Shown piece by piece: positions 50,871-62,873 of a DNA stretch of 64,000 nucleotides (positions are counted from its first letter, which is position 1; each line of letters starts with the position of its first letter). The DNA is from Panicum virgatum (Eukaryota > Streptophyta > Magnoliopsida > Poales > Poaceae), in NCBI RefSeq assembly GCF_016808335.1, contig NC_053138.1, forward strand, positions 10,037,900 to 10,101,899, written 5' to 3'. The notes below the pieces were generated by a model that did no database searches, was not told the DNA's origin, and was given only the letters and a program-made list of their open reading frames with translations. Both the position numbers and the translations under genes were made by a program.

Positions 50871-52622
50871 GCTCGTTCAATTTTTTTACATAGTCCTATT
50901 TTGTAGCTCCTGAGAAGAATCAACTTGCTATACAACTCTACTATTATCAAGTTTTAGTACCTTTGGTGATAAAAAATATAAATATTTGCACGCTTCAATC
51001 ATGATGAGGTTTCTTATTTACATATGCAATTCTATTTATCTTTGTATTTTTTGCATACTTAGTTTTTTATTTGGATCATGCCACCATGCCTGTTATCTTT
51101 ACTCCTATTAAGAACGCAACAGGGGCAGCACACCCCGTGCCCCCGCCCGGACCCCGCCCCTGCGAGCAACCCGCCCGCGCCCTGCCCCTGCGAGCAACAC
51201 GCGCCGCCACACCTGCCCGTGTGACGCAGGTCGCCGGCCCCCGAGCCGCTTCCACGCCTAGGCCACCGCGCCGCCGTCCGCTCCTGCTGCCCAGGCCGCC
51301 GCCTCGCAACGCCCAGGCTGCCGCGCCGCCATCTGGCCCTGTCGTTGAGGCCGCCGTCCTCCGCAACGCCCCTGCGCCCCAAGCCGTCGGCCCCGCGATG
51401 CCAAGGCTACTACGCTCCCACCGGCCCCTGCCACCCAGGCTGCCGGCCCCCGGGACGAACTGCTCGCTCCAGCGACGCAATTATTTCCATGCGAACACTA
51501 CAAGGTACGTGACCCCTAGCTGTATGATTGTCATGTTTGCTAGCACGAATGGTCTAGCATGGAAGGAACGGTTCCTCGTGTTCAGGCAGTGAATCAGTGA
51601 GTGTGTTAAGATGAAAACTGCCTATAATAAGCCAAGAAGACGTGTTTTTTGAAGAGGCCATGTACCACGTACTGCCTGTTATTTTCCCAATCTAGATTGA
51701 GATAATTTTCTAGATAAATGTTATATTCACAGTTAGCAACACAATACTGAATATATGTTTATTTAATTGTTTGTGCGGCGTAATATATGTTTGCCGTAAG
51801 CACATCTCCATTAATCGCTGACTCTGCTACTGCTGCGTGCAGTCTTAGTCTCACTGCTACTATATGGGCAGCAGGAAAGAGACTGGATGCATGGTACATG
51901 ACAGAAGTTTCTATCACAGGAATGGAAGAGTTGATCAAACTCTAATTGAAGGTTGAACATTCTAATACTCGAATGCTCACTACAGTTTCATACCAGGTGT
52001 GAGCTAATAATTACATTTGGATTGCATTCACTTTACGTATGACAGGAAAATTCTTCCACATTTGTAGTAGATACTTAGTAATTATTTTCTCTTACTACAA
52101 AATAGATTTTACACTTCCGATCCATCAACAGCTATGTTACATTTGTCCCCTCCAAAATTTGATCAACGTGATACTAAATAACTTAATCTCAATGTTCAGC
52201 TTTGACTGCGTTTCCCCTCATAGTTCCAGAAATCAAGACAGCTACATTAATTTTTATCTCCATCAAATCTAAATCTGGCCAAGCTGACATTGAATGACTT
52301 TATCTAAATGTTTACACTTTATATCTGCCATGCATACCCCTCTGCCCCTCTGATGATGAGATGTTTCCTTTCCTTTCCAGTTCAAAAGAAAATAGTTTCC
52401 CGTAAGCCTCAGTTTTGCTATGACGGTTAACAAGGCATAGGGTGAGACTATTCTCAACATTGGCGTGTACTTGCCCAAACCAGTGTTCTCTCATTATCGA
52501 GCGTTCAAAAGAAATTAGTTTCCCGTAAGCCTCAGTTTTTTAAGAGTAATGCCGAGTGTTTTTGTTAGAATGCTCGTGGGCCCGAAAAAAGAGAAACCTG
52601 TGGCGCAGAAGATGCCCAGTCG
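50871..52622. other. Intergenic DNA with an isolated GC-rich block
   Basis: The surroundings are AT-rich, but 51115-51475 is strongly GC-rich and opens Pro/Ala/Arg-rich frames on both strands. None resembles a known protein. It may be captured exon or promoter DNA inside an unrecognised transposon, because I found no clear terminal repeats. From 51490 to 52620 I see nothing except a short local duplication around TTTCCCGTAAGCCTCAGTTT (52397 and 52519). Confidence 0.45.
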
Positions 52623-53910
52623 GATTTTTTTTCATTTTTGTATTTAAAAAAAATTAAAATTTCAAAAATATATGGCGGTTTCGAAAAATTTCAAAACTAT
52701 ACCCCTGTCGCCCCTTGCCTGGGCGACAGGGGGCCTGTCGCCCTCTGGCTGGGCGACAGGACCTAAATGTAAAAAAAATTTACATTTAGGTCCTGGCGCC
52801 CGGGACGCATTAAACAGCGAAATTGTAAAATATATATAAAATCATAGAAAAATCGGAAAAATACAAACTCAACTGTTCTGGATTCTATGAAACAAGATCT
52901 ACAACTTTTGTTATATAAAGTTTTTCATTTGATCAATGTATCTTACTCTATTTTAAATACTAGTTTAATGCACTTTTATTTAAATCTCAAGATCCATCCT
53001 TTGGATGCATGTCATCTTTGGCCAGAGTGTTGCATATGGTAAGTATAGACTTGTACAAAATTGGTAGGCCCAGAAAACATTTCTAGAATAAGTTTTTAAA
53101 TTAAATCTTGCAATATGTCTAGTTTAAATGAGTTATTTATCCATGCTGCTATACTGAGTTTTAGAAGCCATAACTTTTACAGTACCATTATTTTATTTCC
53201 TAAGAGCTACAAAAAAAGTTTGGTAAATTTTAGATAAGCACAACTAGACCAAATGAATTATTTCAAATTTTTCTAGGTACAAAAACTATTTTTCTTAATT
53301 TAGTGCATTTACCTTAGTCATAATTCATTTGGTCTAGTTGTGCTTATCTAAAATTTACCAAACTTTTTTTATAACTCTTAGGAAATAAAATAATGGTACT
53401 GTAAAAGTTATGGCTTCTAAAACTCAGTATAGCAGCATGGATAAATAATCCATTTAAACTAGACATATTGCAAGATTTAATTTAAAAACTTATTCTAGAA
53501 ATGTTTTCTGGATCTACCAATTTTGTACAAGCCTATGCTCACCATATGAAACACTCTAGCCAAAGTTGACCTACATCCAAAGGATGGATCTTGAGATTTA
53601 AATAAAAGTGCATTAAACTAGTATTTAAAATAGAGCAAGATACATTGATCAAATGAAAAACTTTATATAACAAAAGTTGTAGATCTTGTTTCATAGAATC
53701 CAGAACAGTTGAGTTTGTATTTTTTCGATTTTTCTACGATTTTACAAGTTCGCTGTTTAATGCGTCCCGGGTGCCAGGACCTAAATGTAAAATTTTTTAC
53801 ATTTAGGTCCTGTCGCTGACTGGGCGACAGGGATATAGTTTTGAAATTTTTTAAAACCGCCATATATTTTTGAAATTTTAATTTTTTTAAATATAAAAAT
53901 GAAAAAAACC
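52623..53910. mobile_element. 1.29-kb near-perfect palindromic (foldback) element
   Basis: The left arm 52623 to about 53260 is repeated in reverse complement from about 53320 to 53910. Examples are ATATATGGCGG against CCGCCATATAT, GATCTACAACTTTTGTTATA against its complement, and GCACAACTAGACCAAATGAA against TTCATTTGGTCTAGTTGTGC close to the centre. The loop is only about 60 bp. The left arm has an extra 36 bp or so carrying a second GGGCGACAGG unit. A smaller palindrome, GACCTAAATGTAAA...TTTACATTTAGGTC, lies in each arm. There is no coding capacity. Confidence 0.9.
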
Positions 53911-54228
53911 CCTGGTCCGACCAGTGTGTTCATGAAGAGTGTCGTCCTACGCCTGAGCTTTTACCGGGCCAAAAAGTGAGGCTCGAGCAAGATGTGAGCC
54001 CATGGCCCAACTTAGACACGGTCCCCGAGAACTCCGCCCACTCGCTCGAACCAAGACAAAATTGCGATGCTCCGTCCTCCACGTCGCGCCGCCGCATCTA
54101 ACCCTCCGGCGACTCACCGCCGGCGATCCGCGCTGCGCCGCCACGCCATAGCCTCTCTCTGACGCTCACGTAATCCTACTACGCGTTCCTCTACCTCCTC
54201 CGCTCCGGCGTCCACGCAATCGGCCCGA
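53911..54228. other. Upstream region of the GT14 gene
   Basis: The sequence changes from AT-rich to GC-rich toward the ATG at 54229, as in many grass promoters. I see no convincing TATA box. Contains GGGCCAAAAAG and TGGGCC/GGCCCA-type motifs near 53967 and 54002. Confidence 0.4.
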
Positions 54229-56474
54229 ATGGGCACCGGGACGGGGGGTGCGAGAGGGGGCGCGGGCGGCGGAGGCTTGGTGCCCGGCGAGCGGTGGTGG
54301 CGGGTCCTCTTCCTCGCGATGGCGTCCGTCTCCTTCCTCATCTCCCTCATCCTCCTCTTCCTCTCCGCCCCGCGCCTCCGACTCCCGGGCGTCGCCCCGT
54401 CCGCTTCCACCTCCACCGCTTCCGCCGTCCGGCGCGGGCCCAACGCGCCGCCCTGCCTCGCCTACCTTCTTATCGGCGCGCGGGGAGACGGGCGCCGCCT
54501 ACTAAGGCTCCTCCTCGCGGTCTACCACCCGCGCAACCGGTACGTGCTCCACCTCTCCGCCGACGCGCCCGATGACGAGCGCCAGAGCCTAGCTGCCGGG
54601 GTCGTCGCCGCGGCTCCCGCGGTGGGAGCGTTCGAGAACGTCGCGGTCGTCGGCAACCCTACTGCCGGGACACCCGTGGGCTCCTCCGGGCTCGCCGGCA
54701 CGCTTCGCGCCGCGGCCGTGCTGCTCCGGCTCCACCCAGACTGGGACTGGTTCCTGACCCTCAACGCCGCGGACTACCCCCTCGTCACCCAGGACGGTAG
54801 GCCAACACTGGCATCTACGCATCTCTAATCAGGAAAAAAAATTCTCTTTCCCCGCGCAAATTTCACTTTATGGTCATGGAAGGAGGCGCAGGTGGGGTTT
54901 AATTGATTAGTTGGTCCAATCGATTAGTAGGTTGCAAAGAATAGTAATTTTGCCAAGCCACATTTGGGGTAGTCTCCTTCCATTATTATATGGATGGACA
55001 TTGCAAGTAGCCTTCTAGCTAGGACATCAAATGGAAATGTAAGTTATGCTTGTTTGTGCTGCCTGTAGCAAATAGCAAATGTTTAGAACTTGGAAGAGCC
55101 TGGACAACCAGTCAACTAGACACATTTTGTATGTTTCCAATTGCCTGTTTCACACTGTCAGTCTTATTTTGCATATCAAGTTGAACTGTCAGTATAAAAA
55201 TTAATAGTAGATTTTTTGGAAGAAAAAATTAATAGTAGATTAAGGCTCCCCTTATTCATTGATTAGTAATGCACATGCCAGAACTTGTGCTGCGACTATA
55301 CTTATCTGTTAAAGCACACACTCAAATCTATATGTCTGTTGTAGAGCCTACATCAAATAATGTTTGTGATTACAAATTGTGCTATACACTGCTCCTGAAT
55401 GCTAGAGTATATCATTCTCTACATAAATACTCTGTCTTTAATCGATATCAGCTTGAATGCTTCATTAATCATTACAGCAAGTCACACACACACACACACA
55501 CACATGTAATTATCTTCATTAATGGAGATAATGATAAAATTTATTGTTTTCTCCCTGTTGCAGATCTGATTCATGTCCTATCCTCTGTTCCAAGGGACCT
55601 TAACTTCATTGACCACACCAGTAACATTGGATCAAAAGAGTATGGGCCATCTGACCTTGAAAATAATATTAGCTATTAACAGCATTGTTACTGATAAAAG
55701 GCTATGTTGTTGTTGTTGTTGTTGTTGTATTAGCAGCATTGTTACTGATAAAAAATTCCTATGCAGACCTGAGAAAGTGGAACAAATTATAGTCGATGCT
55801 GGAATTTACTTGTCAGGAAGGACCAACTTCTTTCGAGGAACACAGAAACGACCAGCTCCTGTGGCTTTTAAGTTCTTCACAGGTATTTCTTGCTCTCTGC
55901 CTTTGGTTTATTTCCCTTGCTCTGAATAATTTCCTCACCATACATCTCCTTAATAGGTTCTCCATGGGTCATATTAAACCGTCAGTTTATAGAGTACTGC
56001 ATTCTTGCTTGGGAGAATCTCCCTCGGATTCTTCTCATGTACTTCAATAACATAATACAACCCCAGGAAGGATATTTCCACTCAGTCATCTGCAACTCTC
56101 TGGAGTTCCGCAATTTCACTGTGAACAACGACTTGAGGTTTATTCCGCGGGAGGATCCAGCTCAGAAAGAGCCCCCTTTTCTGAGTCGAGAACATTACGG
56201 TCAGATGGTGGATAGTGGGGCGCCTTTTGCAAGGCCGTTTCGGGAGAATGATCCTCTGCTGGACCAGATTGATGGCAACATACTCAAGCGTTGGAGCCAT
56301 GGACCAGTTCCTGGTGCTTGGTGCTCAGGGAGGAAGAGGTGGTTCAGTGATCCTTGTTCCCAGTGGGGCGACGTGAACATTGTGAGACCAGGCCCCCAAG
56401 TTGTGAAGTTGCACCAATACGTAAATCGGACTTTAGAAGAAGCAAAGTCTAGCAGCAACACATGCAGGCAGTAG
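54229..56474 (+). CDS. GT14 family glycosyltransferase (beta-glucuronosyltransferase GlcAT14-like)
   Basis: Exons 54229-54796, 55564-55639, 55767-55882 and 55957-56474 join in frame to 425 residues. A short cytoplasmic Gly-rich head is followed by one membrane anchor (about residues 24-47, VLFLAMASVSFLISLILLFL), giving a type II Golgi protein. The Core-2/I-branching domain begins at LAYLLIGARGD. It shows HPRNRYVLHLSADAP, DWDWFLTLNAADYPLVTQDD, FIDHTSNIG, FKFFTGSPWVILNRQFIEYC, EGYFHSVICN and PGAWCSG, the conserved series of plant GT14 enzymes. Characterised plant members add glucuronic acid to arabinogalactan proteins, and that substrate is inferred from the family. The start was chosen because it gives the hydrophobic anchor at the usual distance. 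All conserved blocks are present. Confidence 0.92.
55709..55728 (+). repeat. GTT microsatellite in a GT14 intron
   Basis: A run of TTG/GTT triplets lies in the 127-bp second intron. It is preceded and followed by the doublet AGCATTGTTACTGATAAAA (about 55679 and 55735), which suggests local slippage duplication. A CA-repeat also occurs in intron 1 at about 55483-55504. Confidence 0.85.
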
Positions 56475-57342
56475 CAACATTGACCCAGTGGCCTCATATC
56501 CCATGGTTGAAAGCTTTTGAGGTATTCCATTTATTCACCACAGGCTCTTCACTCTGCTGAATAAATAGCCGCCACCTGCCTGAATGGAAACAAGCATTCC
56601 TGGCACCTTGATAGTAACACACAGCCGTGGAGGACTGCTCTTTCCTGATCCTTTTTTTTTTTTTTTGCGTGTGTGTGGCAACTATCACAGTCACGGATCA
56701 GGAGTTCTAATATGTGGAATCCCCATATTCTGCACCTATGACACTGAAGGTAGATAGCTTAGAGCCGTTGAAAAGCAGTGGCTTATATTACTACTATAGT
56801 TTATATGCTGTAGTCATTTGTTGAACGGCTTGTGGTATATAGTGTTAGCAGATGAAGATGAGACCCTTTTGCTCTCAAGTTGTCAGGACCGGAGACAATG
56901 TAGAACAAGGAATCTTGTTTGTCAGGACCGGAGACAATGTAGAACAAGGAATCTTGTTAGTCTTACTGGATTACTGTTGTGCTTTGGGCTTACATATGCC
57001 TAGTCTTGTACCTAGAACAATTGTCCCATTTTTTCCTTTTTGAAGTATCTCTTTTCGTTGTCATTGTGCAAACACTATCTTTTTCCTTTTTAGAAATTTG
57101 CTATCTGCACTATACGGACTCTGTGCTAGATGGCCAATAGAACTCTGTGCTTGCTTCATGTTGATTCTGAGCTGGAACACTGATGGTCTACAAACTACTC
57201 ACGGCACGGCTCAATTGTAGAGTCAGTTTGGTATGCAGAGGCTACGGAGAAATTTAACACCTAAATTTGTATGAAAGATCCTGCTCCATTGGAATTGAAA
57301 ATTAATTCCGATGTGGACTTTCTATGCTTAAATGTCGATTAT
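56475..57342. other. 3' region of GT14 gene and spacer
   Basis: It probably contains the GT14 3' UTR. A 39-bp tandem doublet (GTCAGGACCGGAGACAATGT...) lies at 56882-56958. No gene was recognised. Confidence 0.5.
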
Positions 57343-59926
57343 AAGAGCATCTCCAAGAGCTTCTTCAAATCATACTAGCTAAATTCCTATTTAGCTAATC
57401 ATTTAACTAACTATTTAGCTTTTCAAAGGGTGAGAAACAGACTACTAAAATTTTTCTCTTCATATCCAACTCTCCTCTCTCCTCTCCTTTCTCCAACTCA
57501 TTGGCGCGTAGGCTCTATACCAACATCAACTCCCCTCCTCGTGCTCCCCGTGGGGCGCCGCCGCCGTGGGCAGCCGCCGCCGTGAGCTTCCGCCGTCGAG
57601 GGGCCCCGCCGCCGAGCGGCACTCTCCTCTCTCCTCTCCTTTCTCCAACTCATTGGCGCGTAGGCTCTATACCAACATCAACTCCCCTCCTCCTCGTGCT
57701 CCCCGTGGGGCGTCGCCGCCGTGGGCAGCCGCCGCCGTGAGCTTCCGCCGTCGAGGGCCCCCGCCGCCGAGGGGCGCTGCCGCTGTGGGCCGCCACCGCG
57801 CAAGGCCGCCGTGGGGCGCAGCAGCCGTGGGCTGCCGCCGCCGACGGCCGCCACCGCCGAGGGGCGCTATCGCCGTGGGCCGCCGTCGAGGCGTAGCAGC
57901 CGAGGAGCGGCGGAGGGGGCGCGGAGGAAGCTCGGAGCGGTGGGAGGGAGCTCGTCGGCGGCGGCGGAGGGGAGGGGGCTCCGTCAGCGGCTGCGGAGGG
58001 GAGGGACGACGCGCCGAAGGGGGCGGGGACGGCGGCCCGCACTCCTGCAGCGGCGAGGGGGCCCGAGCGTAGGGATGGGAGGGTGGGATAGCGAACGGGA
58101 CGAGACTCCAACAAACAATGAGAGGCAACGCTATTTTTCATCTCCATTTACACTGTGCATGGCGAAATCTGTCTCGAGCAGGCATTTTCCATCGCGAGGA
58201 GAGATGTGAGGTAAAAATGGATTCCCTCTCTCCTGCTAGCCAAATCCGTGCTGCAGCGGCGCGTGGCTGGGCGGAGGCGGAGCCAAGCGGCGGAGCACGG
58301 AGGCGGCAGCGAGCCGGAGCTGGAAGGAGGAGGATCGGCACGGTGGGGAAAGGGGAGGGAGGAGGGCCGCCGGGATTCGGCCGCCGGCGGCGCCATGGAC
58401 CATCGTGGCCGACCCGTGCGAGCTGCACGCGCTCCTGCCGGCACGTGCGGACGGAGCAGAGGCCGCGGCCGCCGCGCGCGCAGGGGAGGGAGAAGGAGGC
58501 TACCTGTGCTCGCTCGATCCGCTCGCCGCTCGCGGTGGCGCGGAGCTCAGCCGCCCGCCCGCCCGCGGCGACGCGTGGATCCGCGGACGGAGGGCGCTGC
58601 GGAGGAAGGTGGCCGGCGGCGAAGGACAGAGGAGGAGGCACGACGAGGAGGCCGAGGCTGGAGGAGGAGGTGGCTGGTGGCGCCGGAGCTCGAGTGGGCG
58701 GGCCTCGCCCTCTCCCCGCGAGTTCGCCGGATCCAGGGCGGAGCGGTAGGGCGTGGCCCGGCAACGCGCTGGCCGGCGCGCGGCGGGACGGAGCCGCGGC
58801 ACGCAGAGGACGTGCCGTGGAGGGGCGAAGCGGCGGCGGCGGCAGCGACGCGGCAATAGGAATGCAATATCTGTTGGAGACAGCACCAAATGCCTTATCT
58901 CTTCTACACTATTCACACGAGGCATCCATCTCTTTGCCTCTCAAAATTGCCTAGTCTTCGATCACTTATTTTTCTTTCCTCTCGAAGCGTCTCCAACTCT
59001 TGAGAGAGGCGACAACGGGCGTTCGGATCTCCGCCGGCGGGGCCGGTGGTCTCCCTCGCCTCCGATGGCCCTCTAGGCTTCGCGAGGCGGTGGAGACCGC
59101 TGCTCTCCCGCCGGTTGGAGATCGTCCTAGTAGGTCTAGGGGTTGTGTCCTAGCAGCGCGGTCGAGGCGGCGGCGGCGGCGGCGGCGCCTTCGTGGAATA
59201 AGGTCCTCCCTGGATCGTCCTCGCCACGTTGGTGCTCTACTCCGGCGCCGACGACGAGCCTGTGGAGGTAGGTCTCCCTCTGTGGGAGATTTGTACAGGA
59301 GTCGGTCGGCGGCGGCGCGTCGTCCTCGGTGGTGGCGGCTGGAGTCGATCTCGTATTCTCAGGGTGCGGTGGAGGCTACAGGTGCTGCGGATGTCAGGAG
59401 GATGGATCGAGCTAGAGCGTCCCGTGGCGGCGGTCGTCGTCACCGGCGAGCTTGGATCCATGGCCGAGGGTGCTCGGGGTGTGTCCCCGACCCATGGACG
59501 ATCAGCGTTGGCTTCTGCTCGGCCCTGCTGGCGAGTGTCTTCTGCGGTTTGTCAAAGCCTGTGTGCGAGGAGCTCTCTTAGGTCTCGGGGTCGGTGGCTA
59601 CGTATGGCGCCGGCGTGGTTTCCTTCTTCCGCCTGGAAAGGGTCCAGGGATCTTGTTGTAGTTTTTATTTTTCTAGTGGGCCTTTCTGTTAGTAGGATGG
59701 GGCGTTTTCCTTATCTCTAAATACAGGTACGCTTGATTACAAAAAAAATTGCTAGTCTTGTTGGAGTCAATCTGAGAGAGAGGTACTTTTAGCTCCCGAG
59801 GTTCCTGGAATACATAGTCAGATACATTAGCTAGGTTGATAGCTAGTCTGTTGGATGCGGTTTTTAGAGATTTTTTTATTTTTTTACCTAACCAAATCCA
59901 TTTAGCTAACTTGTTGGAGATGCTCT
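57343..59926. mobile_element. 2.6-kb TIR element with GC-rich filling
   Basis: AGAGCATCTCCAAGAGCTTC at the left is mirrored by TTGTTGGAGATGCTCT at the right. The subterminal regions share TAGCTAA-type motifs. Inside, 57500-58100 and 58240-58860 are very GC-rich and open Arg/Ala/Gly-rich frames in all phases. A direct repeat of about 150 bp occurs at the left. A second pair of GTTGGAGACAGC and GCGTCTCCAACTC motifs near 58873 and 58987 suggests a nested unit. No transposase is visible. The layout fits a non-autonomous element that has taken up host GC-rich DNA. Confidence 0.65.
57471..57770 (+). repeat. Tandem direct repeat, about 150-bp unit, two copies
   Basis: The segment CTCTCCTCTCCTTTCTCCAA, CTCATTGGCGCGTAGGCTCT, CCAACATCAACTCCCCTCC and GTGAGCTTCCGCCGTCGAGG occurs at about 57475-57605 and again at about 57625-57760. 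The copies are nearly identical apart from a 3-bp insertion (CTC) in the second. Confidence 0.9.
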
Positions 59927-60850
59927 AACTTTGTTCCAGCCGGCTGTGTGTTTGCGCTATTGCACGGCAGTCTAACTTTGCCATCCATTCGATGCACAGT
60001 GTTTACGCTCATCAAGAGTGGCCCATGCAAGCAATTTCAAAACATAAAAAGTTTGTATTGTAGTTTTTAAACCATTCATCAAATTTAAAGTCCGATTGCA
60101 CAACTGTATCTCTTTTGAAGTGACCTTCGAAACAAGACCCCACTTGTACATGTTTCGACGATATTTTTTAAAGTCACATAATTGCTTGATGTGTAATGGA
60201 AAAATACCAAAGTAAATTAGTTAAAGTGCTCAATTGATATGCTAAAGTTGTCTATTATTGATCATGCAACAAACAGTCACCTACCCAACAAATTGACAAA
60301 GTTGTTTACCCTCATCCACTAATCACACCAAACAATCTATCTTCACGACATGAACATCGATATCCACTTAACTAAACTCAGACATGTGAAGCAACCTTCT
60401 GTAAAGTCATAAGTAATTTTTACAAACATCATAAGCAAATTAGAATACAATAGAAAATATTTTCTCTCAGAAAAAAATATTATTAAAACATAGCGGTGTG
60501 AGATCTTTATATTGAAGCAAATACAACTGTATAATTAGATTTTAATTTTGATCAATTTTTAAACTACATTCCATTTGTTTTGAGACCATGTGCATGCACA
60601 TGGCTATCTATTCCATCATTCCAGGTGGAGCTCGGCATCAGTTGCAAAATCCTACAGGATGACAAAGCGGATATCAGCTTGAGCGAAAGTGGGGCGTTAT
60701 CGTTTCAGAACTTGCGTATTCAGAGGTTGGAGTTGTGTTCTGAGGTAGAGGAAGAGGGAGGCGGGGAGCGCGTGAGGCGTCTGGCGGCGGCTGGTCCCCT
60801 CCGAGTCCTGGCCTCATGGGGCGACGATTTCATGAGATCGGCTAATTGTT
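59927..60850. other. AT-rich intergenic DNA before the SINA-like fragment
   Basis: There is no recognisable gene or transposon end between the 57-kb element and about 60.58 kb. From 60580 a frame of 124 codons opens. Only its end (from about 60851) resembles a known gene start and is described with the fragment. Confidence 0.5.
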
Positions 60851-60854
60851 CGAT

Positions 60855-61061
60855 GAAACGGGCCAAGCGAGAGAAGGCAGCGAAGGAGGCGGCTTCTCAG
60901 GGAAGCGATGGCGCCAACAAGAATGAGAGGGTTCCTCCGGTTCGCAGCCGGTGAGTGCGGCGGCGGCGGGGGCGGAGGCGGTGGCGTACGTGGCGGCGGA
61001 GGATGCCGACGCCCTCGAGTGCCGTGTGTGCTTCCACCCGCTCAAGCCCCCCATTTTCCAG
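60855..61061 (+). pseudogene. 5' fragment of a SINA-like RING E3 ubiquitin ligase gene
   Basis: The protein stretch DALECRVCFHPLKPPIFQ is the first half of the RING finger of plant SINA-like (seven-in-absentia) ligases. It ends exactly at CAG|GTAAAC at 61061, where these genes usually have their first intron. The continuation with C..GH..C..C and the SIAH zinc finger was not found in the next 1.3 kb. The upstream ATG frame (MKRAKREKAAKEAASQG, from about 60855) is not in phase with the RING frame. The nearest in-phase ATG is at 60951. I infer a truncated gene copy. A distant second exon beyond an insertion is possible but not supported. Confidence 0.6.
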
Positions 61062-62873
61062 GTAAACCCTATACCCTACACGCAGTCAGCATTCAGTTTA
61101 TTCATGGAACCACAAGTCCTGCAACTGCAACCAGCCAACCACTACAGCTAGCCCTATTATGAGGATCGAGCAGCCTGATTTCGACCTATCCATTTTGAAC
61201 GGGACATTTTTGCCCCTCCAGGGATGCACCCACCAACTGAAACCATAGGACATGAGCTGCAGACTGGTGACATTGTAAATTTAGTATTCTTGGCTCATGG
61301 ACCTCGTCGTATAATCCAGCAAAGCCAAAGCATCATTTCTATCCCTACAAATTGTATAATGGCAATTTTGTCATTAGTGTACAAAATTACAAGGAGGTTG
61401 CTTTATCAGCCCCAATTGATATAAACACACCCACCCTTTTCTGGCTACAGCAGCACAGTCAATTCTTTCGTGAACAGAAAGATGATCTGAAGGTTAATTT
61501 TGTTGCAAAAAATGCATTTACTATCCCAATGCAGATTATTTAAAAAAATCCCAATGTAAGCTGGTTAAAAAGAACCCACTTAATATGGCAATCAGAGTAG
61601 AAGCACCGCCGGTGGGGGTGGGGGCTTTGAAACAGATTATTTAGTAGGCCCAGCCAATTCTTCCTCAAACAGAAAAATGGTGGGGGTTTATATGTTGACG
61701 GAGATAGTAATAATATAATTTTGATGTTTTAGTTTGCCTTCAGCTATTGCATCCTTTTACTTGCTGATGGTATAATCTTATACGCAGTTATCCTTTTTTG
61801 TTAGCTGATCCCTTGATAATTGCAGTAGAAATACAATTCAAAGTGATGATTGATGTGATGGCAGAGTCTGTGAACAACTGGGCGGCAGTAGCCATGGCAC
61901 ACGATTTTGACCACTCTGAATTGATCCAAACAATCTTGGCCAGAAGCACTTCATCGGTCAGAAGCAGCCCTCAGAAAGGCTGAACTGCTTGCTCTGGTAC
62001 GCACGGCGCTTCTACAGTTCTACGAGGCTACGACGATGGCAAGTGTTTGGGCAGCAACCATCAGCAAACGGAGATCAACGTAGAATGCACAGAAGATCTC
62101 TCCAACAGTCCAACGGGTGGCCCAATCCCGACGACTGCATCCAGCCTATGGTTCCAGATTTCCTTCTTGCAGAAGAGGGCAACGAGGATGCTATCCAGGT
62201 CAAAGTCTGAATTACAATCACCTGCCTGGAGTAGTTTTATTTTTTCCCGTCGATTGATGCAGCTCAATTGTTGGGACATCTTGTATCTCGATTTGTACGG
62301 AAGCGCCTGTCATCTAGACACTTTTCCAAGGCCGTTGTACTCCAAATTTAATGTGGCTGAAGTTACAGTTTCTCTAGTCTTTTTTTTATAGAAAAGTCTA
62401 TATTGCCTCCATGAACTTGTCAACAACTTTTTAAAAAAACCTCTTAACTCCAAAACCGGACATTCTAGGTCATAGGGAAATTATTTTAACTATTGCTTTA
62501 GTTGGAATACAAACATTTTGAAATATAAATATTTGAATATGGGTGAAATTTAAATTTCATTGAATATTTAGGGTATCAAAACGTGCTCCAAAATTTACCA
62601 AATTTGAAACCTAAGGTATATTTTCAATTTAGTTTATCATGTTAACTTTGTTTCATTGACATTCCATAGCAATATTTTAAGTTTATTTGTAAAGGAAAAA
62701 ATTGTACCAAATTTGATAATTTTAATAAAATTTTGAAAATTTCTTGCAAGAACGGAGGTTTCTCTTGTTAATGGTGTGAAGTGTGAACAATGATGGGACA
62801 TTGATTGTCCGAGTTCCGATTAGAATTCGTATTGATTTGTTCGGACTCCGATTATGATTATGATTGACAAACT
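61062..62873. other. Intergenic DNA downstream of the SINA-like fragment
   Basis: Short frames at 61798-61983 (with AMAHDFDHSELIQTILARST) and 61989-62391 could be remnants of a coding region, because several phases stay open, but I recognise no family. The rest is AT-rich. Confidence 0.4.

Noticed and set aside
51071..51592. 173-codon Pro/Ala-rich frame in an isolated GC-rich block
   Set aside because: An antisense frame of 134 codons is equally open, there is no domain and no splice partner, so coding is not supported.
54114..54822. Minus-strand frames opposite GT14 exon 1
   Set aside because: Shadows of a GC-rich exon that encodes the membrane anchor and conserved GT14 blocks on the plus strand.
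57566..58954. Several 150-280 codon frames on both strands
   Set aside because: Composition artefacts of the GC-rich blocks in the 57-kb element; simple Arg/Gly/Ala sequence with no motif.
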